A DNA stretch of 25,367 bases from Saccharimonas sp963542675 (GTDB taxonomy: Bacteria > Patescibacteriota > Saccharimonadia > Saccharimonadales > Saccharimonadaceae), in assembly GCA_963542675.1 (NCBI GenBank), contig CAUTXC010000011.1, forward strand, positions 1 to 25,367, written 5' to 3'. Shown in pieces: positions 1 to 8,047 of this stretch; position 1 is the first letter of the stretch, and every line of letters starts with the position of its first letter. The notes under the pieces were generated by a model. It had not been told where the DNA came from. It did no database searches and saw only the letters and a list, made by a program, of their open reading frames with translations. The translations under genes were made by a program, and so were the position numbers.

Positions 1-285
1 GCGCCGCTGACTCACGCCACATGGCAGTAATCCCATCACACAAAAGTTAAGGCTCACGACAAGAAGGAGTAACTGCATCGCTCGTGGCAATGCCGACTGC
101 ACAGCCCACAGTGCAAGGCTCAGGCCAGTCAGTGGCAAGAGGATTTTGCCTGCGATGACTGTCTTTGTCCGCTGCTCAATATGCATGCTGAGCGTCTTGT
201 CAAGCTGCGGCGGCACCATCCATAGTGTGTAGATAAGCAACACAAGCAAGCAACCGGCCATCAGCCCAAGCCACGCCGTCGTCAT
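1..285 (-). CDS. Multi-pass membrane protein, N-terminal part (partial)
   Basis: An open frame starts with ATG at 285-283 and runs off the left edge, giving 95 residues with no stop. The start overlaps the stop of the HAD gene by one base (TGATG), and a purine-rich GGGGGAG lies just upstream, so translational coupling in one operon is likely. The visible part holds about three hydrophobic segments, near residues 4-24, 47-64 and 67-88. A short polar loop with basic and acidic residues lies between the first and second. I do not recognise a family. It is probably a small integral membrane protein of the cytoplasmic membrane, but its function cannot be assigned from this fragment. Confidence 0.6.
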   Translation of the reverse strand, partial: MTTAWLGLMAGCLLVLLIYTLWMVPPQLDKTLSMHIEQRTKTVIAGKILLPLTGLSLALWAVQSALPRAMQLLLLVVSLNFCVMGLLPCGVSQRR

Positions 286-860
286 CACTCCCCCACCAGC
301 TCCTCAAGCTCGGCCATTGTGCGGCGATTGGCTGTGTGGAGAATGGCGCGCATGCCAGCGGCTTCGGCCCCAGAGCAGTTGTCCAGCCGGTCGTCAATCA
401 TCACACACTGACTAGGCAACACACCGAGCCGATCTGCCGCCAGTTCGAAGGCTTCGCGGCTTGGCTTGGCAACATGCTCGGCATACGAGAGCACCACAGC
501 ATCAAAGAGCTTGCGCAGCTCATCAGGAGTAAACAGTCGCTCGATCGTATCGCTTCCCACATTGCTCAGCAACCCCACCTTGATGGCAGGATGATGCTGG
601 CGCAGCGTGTGGATCATGGCGATCAGCTCGCTATTGCGCACATGCACCTGCTCAAGCAATGCTGCTATCTGAGCTGGCGTCTGCTCCGAGAGCCGCGCTA
701 CCTCTGTAATAAACTCCTGCCGCGAGATATAGCCATAGTCCGACTGCTTGTTAATATCCTCTAGCTCGGCCCGGCGATCCGGTGGGCACTGCGCCATCAG
801 CACCTCAATGCTCCCGCCATAGAGCACACCAAAACAATCAAAAATCACTGCACGAATCAT
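285..860 (-). CDS. HAD-superfamily hydrolase
   Basis: A 191-aa protein with the haloacid dehalogenase fold. Motif I is FDCFGVLY (nucleophile D8), motif II is the S99-N100 pair in GLLSN, motif III is K132 in AKPS, and motif IV is the D156-D157 pair in MIDDRLDN. The region between motifs I and II fits a small alpha-helical cap (subfamily IA). The usual second aspartate of motif I (DxD) is Phe10, as in L-2-haloacid dehalogenases and unlike most HAD phosphatases, which use that Asp as acid/base. The substrate is therefore unclear: it may be a small-molecule phosphatase with altered chemistry or a dehalogenase-like enzyme. The ATG at 860 sits 7 nt after a TATAAT, so the transcript may be leaderless. 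The next gene overlaps by one base. Confidence 0.85.
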   Translation of the reverse strand: MIRAVIFDCFGVLYGGSIEVLMAQCPPDRRAELEDINKQSDYGYISRQEFITEVARLSEQTPAQIAALLEQVHVRNSELIAMIHTLRQHHPAIKVGLLSNVGSDTIERLFTPDELRKLFDAVVLSYAEHVAKPSREAFELAADRLGVLPSQCVMIDDRLDNCSGAEAAGMRAILHTANRRTMAELEELVGE

Positions 861-867
861 ACGCTCG

Positions 868-873
868 ATTATA
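868..873 (-). promoter_or_regulatory. -10 box of the HAD gene, leaderless geometry
   Basis: On the minus strand TATAAT is followed by 7 nt (CGAGCGT) and then the ATG of the HAD gene. Initiation 6-7 nt after the -10 box would fall on or next to the start codon. No Shine-Dalgarno sequence fits in the gap. Confidence 0.5.
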
Positions 874-970
874 CCATTGGTAGTAGAGCGTGGCTAGCAT
901 GAGCATCAGACAATCCGCACAGAGTCATCGCACAATCGATATCTCAAAGCCATCTTTACCCGCGCATAAG

Positions 971-1023
971 CTCCTCCCCACTCCTTCATTGGATGGAGTG
1001 TGAGGAGTTATAATAATTTTTTT
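971..1023 (+). terminator. Rho-independent terminator-like hairpin, plus strand
   Basis: CTCCTC-CC-CACTCC (971-984) pairs with GGAGTG-T-GAGGAG (995-1007) around a short loop. An AT-rich stretch ending in nine T residues (1015-1023) follows. The U-tract lies on the plus strand only, yet the genes on both sides are on the minus strand, so no annotated gene uses it. It may end a small plus-strand RNA or block antisense transcription. The rest of the 861-1147 gap holds no convincing ORF; a short hairpin AGAGC-CCGT-GCTCT lies near 1036-1049. Confidence 0.55.
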
Positions 1024-1147
1024 AGATCTTACGCAAGAGAGCCCGTGCTCTGGAGAGAGCTACCTGTCACGGTATTTCATCAGAGGGTGCGCAGAACCAC
1101 AGAGGTTATGTAAGCTTCGGGAGCGAGCCACGCAGCGCCTTTAATCT

Positions 1148-1753
1148 TTATTGCGTCTTATCAAACATCGGTGCGAAGCCAGGGATCTGGTTGGCAAAGA
1201 GCGCATGAATCTTGGGTACATCAGCCTTCATCGAGCCAGGCGAGCCTTGGCAGCTCGACGTCCAGATGCGCGTCTTCGTCACGCCGCTATCCATCGTCTC
1301 GAAGGTGTAGAGCCGCCCACCAGTGGCACACACCCCACGCACGTCGTCGTCATCCACACTGCGCGTATCTTGGATCTGCGCCTTGCTGAGGGCATACACA
1401 AGCTGCTCGTAGGCCTGCTGGTTGTTCTCAAACTCTTTGCGGTCAAGCTGCTTATCTAAGTAGCCTTGATACACCGTATACGTCCGCTTATTGGGCGAAA
1501 TCTCGATCTGGTACGAGCGGAAGGTCTCATCTGCCACAATCGGCCCACGCACCGTCCAGCGGACACTGTTGGTCGCGTTGTGCGCCACCACTTGGTCGTA
1601 AAAGCTCTCGGCTGATTGCTGCGTGTTGGTGTTATTCGACTCCTGGCGGGTCGCCACCATGCGAATGACCGACGCCACCGCTGCCACCACCAACGAAATC
1701 ACCAAGATAGTGACAATAATCGGAAATACCTTTGGCCGCTCGCCTTTATACAT
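1148..1753 (-). CDS. Single-pass membrane protein with extracytoplasmic domain, unknown function
   Basis: A 201-aa protein starting at the ATG at 1753. A TTG start six codons earlier is open but lacks support, whereas the ATG lies exactly 6 nt after a TATTGT -10-like box. Residues 9-31 form one strong transmembrane helix after a short basic N-terminus (YKGERPK), so the rest is probably outside the cytoplasm. An Asn/Thr/Gln-rich linker (about 37-48) leads to a globular domain. Two cysteines, C142 (GVCATGG) and C168 (WTSSCQG), flank a beta-rich stretch and could form a disulfide. I recognise no characterised family. The layout resembles the short anchored proteins common in Saccharibacteria. 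Confidence 0.75.
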   Translation of the reverse strand: MYKGERPKVFPIIVTILVISLVVAAVASVIRMVATRQESNNTNTQQSAESFYDQVVAHNATNSVRWTVRGPIVADETFRSYQIEISPNKRTYTVYQGYLDKQLDRKEFENNQQAYEQLVYALSKAQIQDTRSVDDDDVRGVCATGGRLYTFETMDSGVTKTRIWTSSCQGSPGSMKADVPKIHALFANQIPGFAPMFDKTQ

Positions 1754-1759
1754 GAGAGT

Positions 1760-1765
1760 ACAATA
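1760..1765 (-). promoter_or_regulatory. -10-like box (TATTGT), 6 nt before ATG
   Basis: TATTGT-ACTCTC-ATG on the minus strand has the same 6-nt spacing as the TATACT boxes of polA, dnaG, orn, argS and the kinase gene. It matches the -10 consensus less well than those do. Confidence 0.4.
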
Positions 1766-1861
1766 CCACAAAGCCTACAAAAACTCAATAGATCCGAGAG
1801 TATAATGCGGAAAAATCCCTGTGATTACGCCGCAAGTACCAACTAACACCCACTACACAAG

Positions 1862-3127
1862 TTAGCGCCAACTGACGATACGCTGCTCACTACCAAGGAG
1901 TGTGCTAGTCGTCTTTGTGTTCTTTTGAGTTGGCGCATTTTCGGGCTTCTTGGCAAAGGAACGATGAGACGATGTCTCAAATACATTTGAGTGATTTTGC
2001 ATGGGTATATCGCCCTTATTCTTGTCATCTTTGTTCGGTGTATGAGGTTGAGCATTGTGCGTGGCGGGCTGCTCCTCGGTTTGCTGCTTTGCTTCGTCCT
2101 TGTTGCGGATGAGCTCCTGCATGGCTGGTGAGCGGTTAATCAACTCCCCAATCATCGCAAGGTCATCAATTGTGGCATCACTAGCTGCTGCGTCATGGGC
2201 AGTAAAAATACCATCGTTATAGTCACTTACCCGCTGCGCAATCAATGGATCAGCCTGCTTAATATCATCAAATCTCATCTCACGATTATTCACGCTATCG
2301 AGTAGCTCCTTGCCCAGCGCAGCGCACGCTAGCTTGTACGACTCGCGGCGGTTCAGTAGATCGCCATGATTACGCGCGTTTTGCTCGTTCATTGTATCCT
2401 CACCTGTTTTTTGCTCTTCTACCGCTGCATCAATTGTTGCAACAGTCGTCAGCTCGGCAACATGCTCTTTTGTCTTGTCATCAACGTCAAAGCCAGCGTT
2501 CTTAACTGCTGTAGCTGTAGCTGTTTTTTGTCTTTCAAACTGGTGCTTCGTTGGCTGGTAGTTGATTGTATTGATGAGGTTGCCTACTTCCTCTCGAGCA
2601 CCAAGCGTCGAGCCACCATTGGCCTGGCGCAATATCTCTGCTGTGTCGCCGTCAAGTTTCTTCGTCACACTCACAGTGTTGATGGCAGGGTTGTTTGAGA
2701 AGAGGTGTGTGCCTTTATTATCTTCCTCTTCATCCGTTTGTGGCTCCTGTTCTGGTAGGGGTGTATCGCGCTCAATATCATCAGCCACTTCAGGGTCAGT
2801 CTTGTTGTTTAGGTCGTCATATACACCAGCAACGATCGCTTCAGCCTCGTTGTGTGGCTTATACAGCGCATTCACCTGCCTTGCGAGGTCATCCATCCGC
2901 GGGTCAGGGTTGCTATTCTCTAGCGTAGCAGTATCTGTTTTGTCGAAGGTGTTGCCGCTGGGCGCGCTGTTGCCGCCAAGGCCAGCGTAGAGACTATTAA
3001 CGGCAGCTTCATTTTCGGCTTGTTGCTGCGTGGCTGTTTTGTCATATCCTTTGCGGCGCGGCTTCATCTCGAGCGTCGCTCGCTGATCTGGGCTTAAATC
3101 TCTGCCATTTGGCGGTACTAAGGTCAT
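1862..3127 (-). CDS. Large hydrophilic protein of unknown function
   Basis: A 421-aa protein with ATG at 3127 and a GGAG about 9 nt upstream. It has no signal peptide, transmembrane helix or recognisable enzyme motif. Composition is strongly polar: Asn, Asp, Glu, Lys, Thr and Gln dominate. An acidic patch (TDEEEDNKGTH) lies near residue 135, and the C-terminal quarter is low-complexity and basic. The middle (about 190-345) contains helix-like stretches (for example DLLNRRESYKLACAALGKEL) that may fold. Much of the rest is probably disordered. It lies downstream of another unknown hydrophilic protein (3276-4076) in the same direction. It could be a structural or secreted factor, but no function is assigned. 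Confidence 0.7.
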   Translation of the reverse strand: MTLVPPNGRDLSPDQRATLEMKPRRKGYDKTATQQQAENEAAVNSLYAGLGGNSAPSGNTFDKTDTATLENSNPDPRMDDLARQVNALYKPHNEAEAIVAGVYDDLNNKTDPEVADDIERDTPLPEQEPQTDEEEDNKGTHLFSNNPAINTVSVTKKLDGDTAEILRQANGGSTLGAREEVGNLINTINYQPTKHQFERQKTATATAVKNAGFDVDDKTKEHVAELTTVATIDAAVEEQKTGEDTMNEQNARNHGDLLNRRESYKLACAALGKELLDSVNNREMRFDDIKQADPLIAQRVSDYNDGIFTAHDAAASDATIDDLAMIGELINRSPAMQELIRNKDEAKQQTEEQPATHNAQPHTPNKDDKNKGDIPMQNHSNVFETSSHRSFAKKPENAPTQKNTKTTSTLLGSEQRIVSWR

Positions 3128-3275
3128 AAGGGGTATCTCCGTGAGTGTGTTGTTATTAGTTTGTTACACAATAGAACCTCCCGCAAGAAAAGTCAAGCCA
3201 GTGCAGCCTAGCGTATTTCCATACCGAGCTACTGTGCGTATGCAGAGTGGGAGAATAGGTGTGTGGTCTAGTGTA

Positions 3276-4076
3276 CTAGGCCACGCGGACAAGTGTGTCT
3301 TTGTCATCATGGCTAGCAGGATCATGCTGAGATTTACTCGCACCCGCTTGGGCAGCATCTTTACTGCCCCACTCATTCAAATACACCGTTGGTTCGCCGT
3401 TTGCTGCGTGATGGCTGAGTATTTTGCCCGTTACAATTGGTGATTTACCATCGTAGCAATCGATATGATGCACCGCTTCGCCACCCTGTTCTACCTCTGT
3501 AGTAACGACGATGCGTGCATCGATCGCTGCGGGCAAGATGCCCATCTCGGTCAACTTTTTGTGTGTCTTTGGTGTGTATTGATACACATCGGTCACTCGA
3601 GCCTCATACGGCTCGCCACCCACATCACAGCAGACCACTCGCCAATCGGCCGGGTTCATCGAGTCGAACCGAGAGTGGTCAAATGCAACCAGATCTCCCT
3701 GTGGGCTATACAAAAAACCAAAAGTTGGCACTGTTTTTTGCTCTAGCTTTTGCAGCGCGGCGCGGGTTTTTTCTGCAGGCAGATTTCGTCCATAGATCTC
3801 AGCCCGTCTTGCTTCTCGCAAGAGATGCTCAATCCTTGCCTCCTGCTGCATTCGCCGCTCCATCTCCGCCTCAGTCAAGGGCTGCAATTCACCACTCGCC
3901 TGGGCTGCTTCGACGATAGCACTGCGCATGGTGTGGTAGCTGGTGGGATGTTGCTCAGGGGCGTAGCGGTCTGCACTATCGACATACGCTGGTAGCTCAT
4001 TTGGGTTGGGCAGCTCAAGGCCACTACATGCTCCACCACGAGGAAATGATGAATATACTGCTTCGCTTTGTGCCAT
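3276..4076 (-). CDS. Hydrophilic protein of unknown function
   Basis: A 266-aa protein starting at the ATG at 4076, behind a GAGGT ribosome-binding site and a good promoter (4114-4142). It is soluble-looking, with no signal peptide or membrane helix. Residues about 65-115 are Glu/Arg/Ala-rich and should form a long helix or coiled coil (AEMERRMQQEARIEHLLREA). Residues about 118-240 look like a beta-rich globular domain, beginning TFGFLYSPQGDLVAFDHSRF and including a CC pair (VVCCDVGG). The C-terminal 25 residues are polar and low-complexity. I do not recognise the family. It lies between polA and the 421-aa unknown. Confidence 0.7.
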   Translation of the reverse strand: MAQSEAVYSSFPRGGACSGLELPNPNELPAYVDSADRYAPEQHPTSYHTMRSAIVEAAQASGELQPLTEAEMERRMQQEARIEHLLREARRAEIYGRNLPAEKTRAALQKLEQKTVPTFGFLYSPQGDLVAFDHSRFDSMNPADWRVVCCDVGGEPYEARVTDVYQYTPKTHKKLTEMGILPAAIDARIVVTTEVEQGGEAVHHIDCYDGKSPIVTGKILSHHAANGEPTVYLNEWGSKDAAQAGASKSQHDPASHDDKDTLVRVA

Positions 4077-4113
4077 GCCTAACCTCTATTCTGTTTTGCT
4101 TGTGATGGCCCAG

Positions 4114-4142
4114 ATTATACACCACTACCAGTGATTTGTCTA
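4114..4142 (-). promoter_or_regulatory. Sigma-70 promoter of the 266-aa gene
   Basis: On the minus strand TAGACA (4142-4137), a 17-nt spacer and TATAAT (4119-4114) form a near-consensus promoter. The predicted leader is about 30 nt and contains the GAGGT ribosome-binding site before the ATG at 4076. This contrasts with the leaderless-looking starts nearby. Confidence 0.65.
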
Positions 4143-4170
4143 TAGTCTGACCTCTGTTCGGTCGGTGTTC

Positions 4171-6738
4171 TTAGACCGCTCCCCAATGCTCACCAATCGA
4201 GACATCGACCTTGAGCTTAACACCAAGCTGCGGGTAAATATGCTCCATTGTCTCACGCAGGATATGGCTCACCTGCTCGGCATAGGCGCGCGGGCACTCG
4301 ACCATAATGCTATCGTGGATCTGCACCACCTGCCAACCGAGCGGCTGGCCATCGCCATCGGCCAGCTGCTCCCCAGCCTGGGCCAGCTTTTCTTCCACCG
4401 CCAGCATGGCAAGCTTCATGAGGTCAGCCTCGGTGCCTTGGATCGGCATATTGGCAGCCGCTCGCTCGGCAGCGCTGCGCACCGCAAAGTTACGCGACGC
4501 AACATCCGGCGTCCAGCGACGGCGACCAAACAGCGTCTGGACGAAACCCGCATCATGCGCCTGCTGGATAGTCTGCGCCATATAGGCCTTGAGCTTCGGC
4601 CGAAGGCGATAATACTCATCAATAAAGTGCTGCGCCTCAGCATAGCTCATATGGGCTGCAGCAGCCAGGCCATGCTGGCTCATCCCATAGAGCACCCCAA
4701 AATTCACCACCTTAGCCCGGCGGCGCTGCTCTTTCGTCACGACGTCTAGCGACACACCATAGACCTGGGCGGCCGTATTCGCGTGGATATCAATATCGGT
4801 ATTAAAATCGCGAATCATTGCCTCCTCCCCCGACAGCACTGCCGCCAGGCGCAGCTCAAACTGCGAATAGTCGGCATTGACAAACACATTGCCCGGTGCC
4901 GGCACAAAGGCATCGCGAACGTGCCGCCCCAGCTCACTGCGGATAGGGATGTTTTGCAAATTTGGGTCGGTGCTACTCAGCCGGCCCGTCGCCACCACAT
5001 CTTGGTTGAAAGTAGTGTGGATATAGCCTGCGTCATCGGTCAGCTGCGGCAGCGCCTCAACATACGTGTTTTGCAGCTTCGTCAGCTCGCGGTAGCGCTC
5101 TATGAGCCCAATAATCGGGTGATGCGGCCGGAGCTTATCCAGCTCCTTCTGGCTCGTCGAGTAACCCGTCTTGCCCTTCTTAATCCCCGCTGTTGGCAAC
5201 TGGAGTTTCACAAAGAGCGCCTCGGCTAGCTGGGCCGGGCTGCCAATATTAAGCTCATACCCCACCATGCCATAAATCTGCTGCTGCAACTCGGCGATCT
5301 CGCTGCTCAAGGTGCGCTGCATCGCCGCAAGCGTGCGGCTATCAAGCCGGATACCGCGCCACTCCATTCGCGCCAGCACAGGAATAAGCGGAAAGTCCAT
5401 TGTCCGTGCCACCCGGGCAAGCTCGGGCAGCGCATCAAGCGCCTGAGTTTGCTCATCGTACACCGCCCACAGCGCACTAATAGCGAGGCGTTGGTCATCA
5501 AGCGACTCCAGCCCTGCAAGATCAGCCAGCGCCCGCGACGTGCGCAGGGGATTAAGCAAAAACGACCCCTGGGCAGTATCATGCTTCACGACTGGCAGCT
5601 GCCGCACGCCACGAGCCAGTAAGCGACGTAATAATTCTTTGGTGCGGTGCCCAACAATCGGCACATGCGGGATAACATCAATCGCATCACGCCAGCTCAA
5701 ACGGGCCGCCTTGCCTCGCTCGTGGCTCACCCAGACGCCGCCCTCGACTGGCCAGACCAGCAGCTCCTTTGCCATCAGGAAGAGTGCCTTAGCCTGGTGA
5801 GCAGGCAGCTCGGTCGCATGCTGCACTACTGGCACATCAGATGGCTGAGTACTCTCTGCCGCCTGCATCTGCGGCGGCAATTGGCGCAGCAAACTACGAA
5901 ATTCCAGCCGCTGCAACATCGCCCGCACCGCCGCTGGGTCGCAGTTGTCCATTGCCATCGCTGTTCGGTCAAGCGTCACTGGCGCATCAGTATACAGCCG
6001 GGCTAACTCGCGGCTCATATAGGCCGAATCTTTACCCTGCTCCAGCTTACGCCGCAAGGTATCTTTGACCTGCCAGAGGTTATCATAGAGGTTGTCAAGC
6101 GTGTCGAATTGCTGCATTAGTTTAACCGCCGTCTTCTCTCCCACGCCTGGCACGCCCGGGATATTATCCGACGCATCGCCCTTCAGGCTCTTAAAGTCGA
6201 GGAACTGGCCAATCCGAATACCATAGCGCTGCTCAAAGGCGGCGATGTCGAATTTGTCGATGTTGGTCAAGCCTTTCTTGAGGGCATAGAGGTAGGTATT
6301 TTGGTCGAGTATTTGCAGGGCATCGAGGTCGCTCGTAATGAGATACGTCTCGATATCCCCTTCCTGCTCAGCCTGAGCGTCGAGCGTCGCCATAATATCG
6401 TCCGCCTCGTAATCATCAAACTCATACAGCGGCCAACCAAAGGCCTGTAAAAGCTCGTGGAGCAGTGGTATCTGGGCGTAAAAATCTGGCGGAGCCGGCT
6501 TGCGACCAGCCTTGTATTGGTCGTAAATGGCAAGACGGCGGCGGATGTTTGTCTTCGGCTTATCCCACGCCACGCACACGTAGTCTGGCTGGAGGCGCTT
6601 GATCAGCTCCAGGCTCAGCGCCGCAAAGCCATACACTCCACCAGTTGGCGTCCCATCAGCCGTCGAAAGGTTGGGCATGGCATAGTACCCACGGTAGAAC
6701 ACACTTTTGCCATCGATAATCACTAGGCGCTTCATCAT
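4171..6738 (-). CDS. polA: DNA polymerase I
   Basis: An 855-aa family A DNA polymerase. Residues 1 to about 290 are the 5'-3' exonuclease/flap domain (LVIIDGKSVFYR; acidic EADD; helix-hairpin-helix GVPGVGEKTAVKLM). Residues about 300-430 sit where the 3'-5' exonuclease should be, but the DxE and other DEDD metal ligands are not recognisable, so proofreading is probably lost, as in Taq and Bacillus enzymes. The polymerase domain follows: motif A DYSQFELR (D623), motif B K-x3-NFG-x2-YG and motif C QIHDS (D809). The Glu normally after motif C Asp is Ser810. Start: MMKRL at 6738, 6 nt after TATACT; the longer upstream reading (16 residues) overlaps that promoter and is rejected. Role: Okazaki-fragment processing and repair. 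Confidence 0.96.
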   Translation of the reverse strand: MMKRLVIIDGKSVFYRGYYAMPNLSTADGTPTGGVYGFAALSLELIKRLQPDYVCVAWDKPKTNIRRRLAIYDQYKAGRKPAPPDFYAQIPLLHELLQAFGWPLYEFDDYEADDIMATLDAQAEQEGDIETYLITSDLDALQILDQNTYLYALKKGLTNIDKFDIAAFEQRYGIRIGQFLDFKSLKGDASDNIPGVPGVGEKTAVKLMQQFDTLDNLYDNLWQVKDTLRRKLEQGKDSAYMSRELARLYTDAPVTLDRTAMAMDNCDPAAVRAMLQRLEFRSLLRQLPPQMQAAESTQPSDVPVVQHATELPAHQAKALFLMAKELLVWPVEGGVWVSHERGKAARLSWRDAIDVIPHVPIVGHRTKELLRRLLARGVRQLPVVKHDTAQGSFLLNPLRTSRALADLAGLESLDDQRLAISALWAVYDEQTQALDALPELARVARTMDFPLIPVLARMEWRGIRLDSRTLAAMQRTLSSEIAELQQQIYGMVGYELNIGSPAQLAEALFVKLQLPTAGIKKGKTGYSTSQKELDKLRPHHPIIGLIERYRELTKLQNTYVEALPQLTDDAGYIHTTFNQDVVATGRLSSTDPNLQNIPIRSELGRHVRDAFVPAPGNVFVNADYSQFELRLAAVLSGEEAMIRDFNTDIDIHANTAAQVYGVSLDVVTKEQRRRAKVVNFGVLYGMSQHGLAAAAHMSYAEAQHFIDEYYRLRPKLKAYMAQTIQQAHDAGFVQTLFGRRRWTPDVASRNFAVRSAAERAAANMPIQGTEADLMKLAMLAVEEKLAQAGEQLADGDGQPLGWQVVQIHDSIMVECPRAYAEQVSHILRETMEHIYPQLGVKLKVDVSIGEHWGAV

Positions 6739-6744
6739 AGTTCT

Positions 6745-6750
6745 AGTATA
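6745..6750 (-). promoter_or_regulatory. -10 box of polA, leaderless geometry
   Basis: TATACT-AGAACT-ATG on the minus strand. The 6-nt gap leaves no room for a ribosome-binding site and puts transcription start at the ATG. The same arrangement occurs at four other genes in this window. Confidence 0.6.
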
Positions 6751-6811
6751 GCATTGGTGCCGTACGGAAACATCCTCGCGCGGCACCTCTACCCTGCTCC
6801 CTGCCCTCCAG

Positions 6812-8047
6812 CTACGGCGTAGGCGGAGTGCGGTGGCGTCGCCGTCGCCACCACCATACTAGCCAGCCAGCTAGTGCGATGAGTAGCAAACACAGGCTAA
6901 CCAGCAGTGCTGGCACAAAGTTGCTGATAAGTTCGGCCAGCGGGCCCTGCGCAGCAAACGCACCCTTTTTCTTCTTCACCGTCATCCGTTTGGTGCCCGG
7001 CTTTTTATCTTTCTTGTCATCCTTTTTCTCTGGTGTGGTAGCTGATGGTTTTTCGCCAGTAGTCGGAGCACCACTTTGGTATATCTTGACATAATCGATA
7101 AGAAAGGTCTGGTTGGCAAACTTCTTCGATGAGTCGGGCGGGTGCTCCTCACTCTTCCACTCCACATAATCGTTGAGGATGACGTACCACGTATCGTCAA
7201 AGACCTGCTTGAATTGATTCGCATCCATGCCCATTTTTGCTGGTTTTTCTGCTGGGACCCGAGCAGTTGGATGACTCTTCTCATCGCCTGCTCGATAGTT
7301 ATACACCAGCACCGGCTGGTTATCCACGAAGAATTTGACCGTCTCACCATCATATTCCGTCGCCCAGACATGCCAGTTGTTCGCCAACGTCACCGGGGAC
7401 GGTAGTAGGTTCTCTCGGCTATGCCCTAACCCCTTCGTCTTCCATATCTGCGATGATGGGCTGTGGTAGCAGCGAATATGCGTCGTCGACCATGTGTAGG
7501 TCGGCGTCCATGAATACCACTCCAGTATGTCGAGCTCACCATAGGGGTCATTCGCTTGCTTGTTGTTGCTACAGTTGGCAAGCGTCACACTATTGCGCAG
7601 CCAAATAGCTGGGCGCGTCCCATTCTCGCCATTCCAATTAATCTTCGCTCGTACCTCCACACGGAATGGCTTATGCCCATCGAGCACCCGACCCGACTCC
7701 ACTCGCCCACTCTGGTAGCGTGTCATCTTGCCAGATGGGCACGGCTCTTGGCTGGCATTACTATCACCCAGTGGCTCAGCTACACTCGACACACAGTGAC
7801 GCCGGGTCGTAATCTGCAAAGCGCCGTTCGTCACCGCAACATTGTTGGCGCTATATGCCAAATGCTCCTTGCCATAATTATCTTTATTTTGCTGAAGAAC
7901 CTTCCAATTCGACAGTGACGTCGTAAACTCCTCGTTATACACCATCTGCCACTGCTGCGCCTGGGCAACCCCACTAAAGATCACCGACACAGCACCCGCA
8001 ATAAGGATACTCTCTACTCCATACACCAGCCCACCTCGTCGCCGCAC
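6812..8047 (-). CDS. Secreted, membrane-anchored GH16 glycoside hydrolase
   Basis: A 411-aa protein. The GTG at 8047 is preferred because AGGAG lies 6 nt upstream; a GTG seven codons earlier has no such site. Residues 1-30 are a signal peptide (basic RRR, hydrophobic core, AQA before QQW). Residues about 31-325 form a GH16 beta-jelly-roll domain with the active-site signature GELDILEW (E171 nucleophile, D173, E176 acid/base). GH16 enzymes cleave beta-1,3/1,4-glucans, agars, carrageenans or xyloglucans; the exact substrate cannot be read here. A Lys/Thr/Pro-rich linker (about 326-365) leads to a C-terminal transmembrane helix (about 377-400) and an RRRRHR tail, which gives outside-facing anchoring. 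No LPxTG motif is seen. It may attack host or biofilm glycans. Confidence 0.88.
   Translation of the reverse strand: MRRRGGLVYGVESILIAGAVSVIFSGVAQAQQWQMVYNEEFTTSLSNWKVLQQNKDNYGKEHLAYSANNVAVTNGALQITTRRHCVSSVAEPLGDSNASQEPCPSGKMTRYQSGRVESGRVLDGHKPFRVEVRAKINWNGENGTRPAIWLRNSVTLANCSNNKQANDPYGELDILEWYSWTPTYTWSTTHIRCYHSPSSQIWKTKGLGHSRENLLPSPVTLANNWHVWATEYDGETVKFFVDNQPVLVYNYRAGDEKSHPTARVPAEKPAKMGMDANQFKQVFDDTWYVILNDYVEWKSEEHPPDSSKKFANQTFLIDYVKIYQSGAPTTGEKPSATTPEKKDDKKDKKPGTKRMTVKKKKGAFAAQGPLAELISNFVPALLVSLCLLLIALAGWLVWWWRRRRHRTPPTP

Noticed and set aside
1754..1771. A TTG start giving six extra residues on the single-pass membrane protein
   Set aside because: It would overlap the TATTGT box; the ATG at 1753 has the 6-nt spacing seen at other genes and a normal membrane-protein N-terminus.
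6739..6786. A longer PolA start, 16 residues upstream
   Set aside because: The extension overlaps the TATACT box; the family begins at the MKRLVIIDG strand. The same reasoning trims the upstream starts of dnaG, argS, the kinase gene and the 14170 gene; pyrG is trimmed to the ATG that has a ribosome-binding site.
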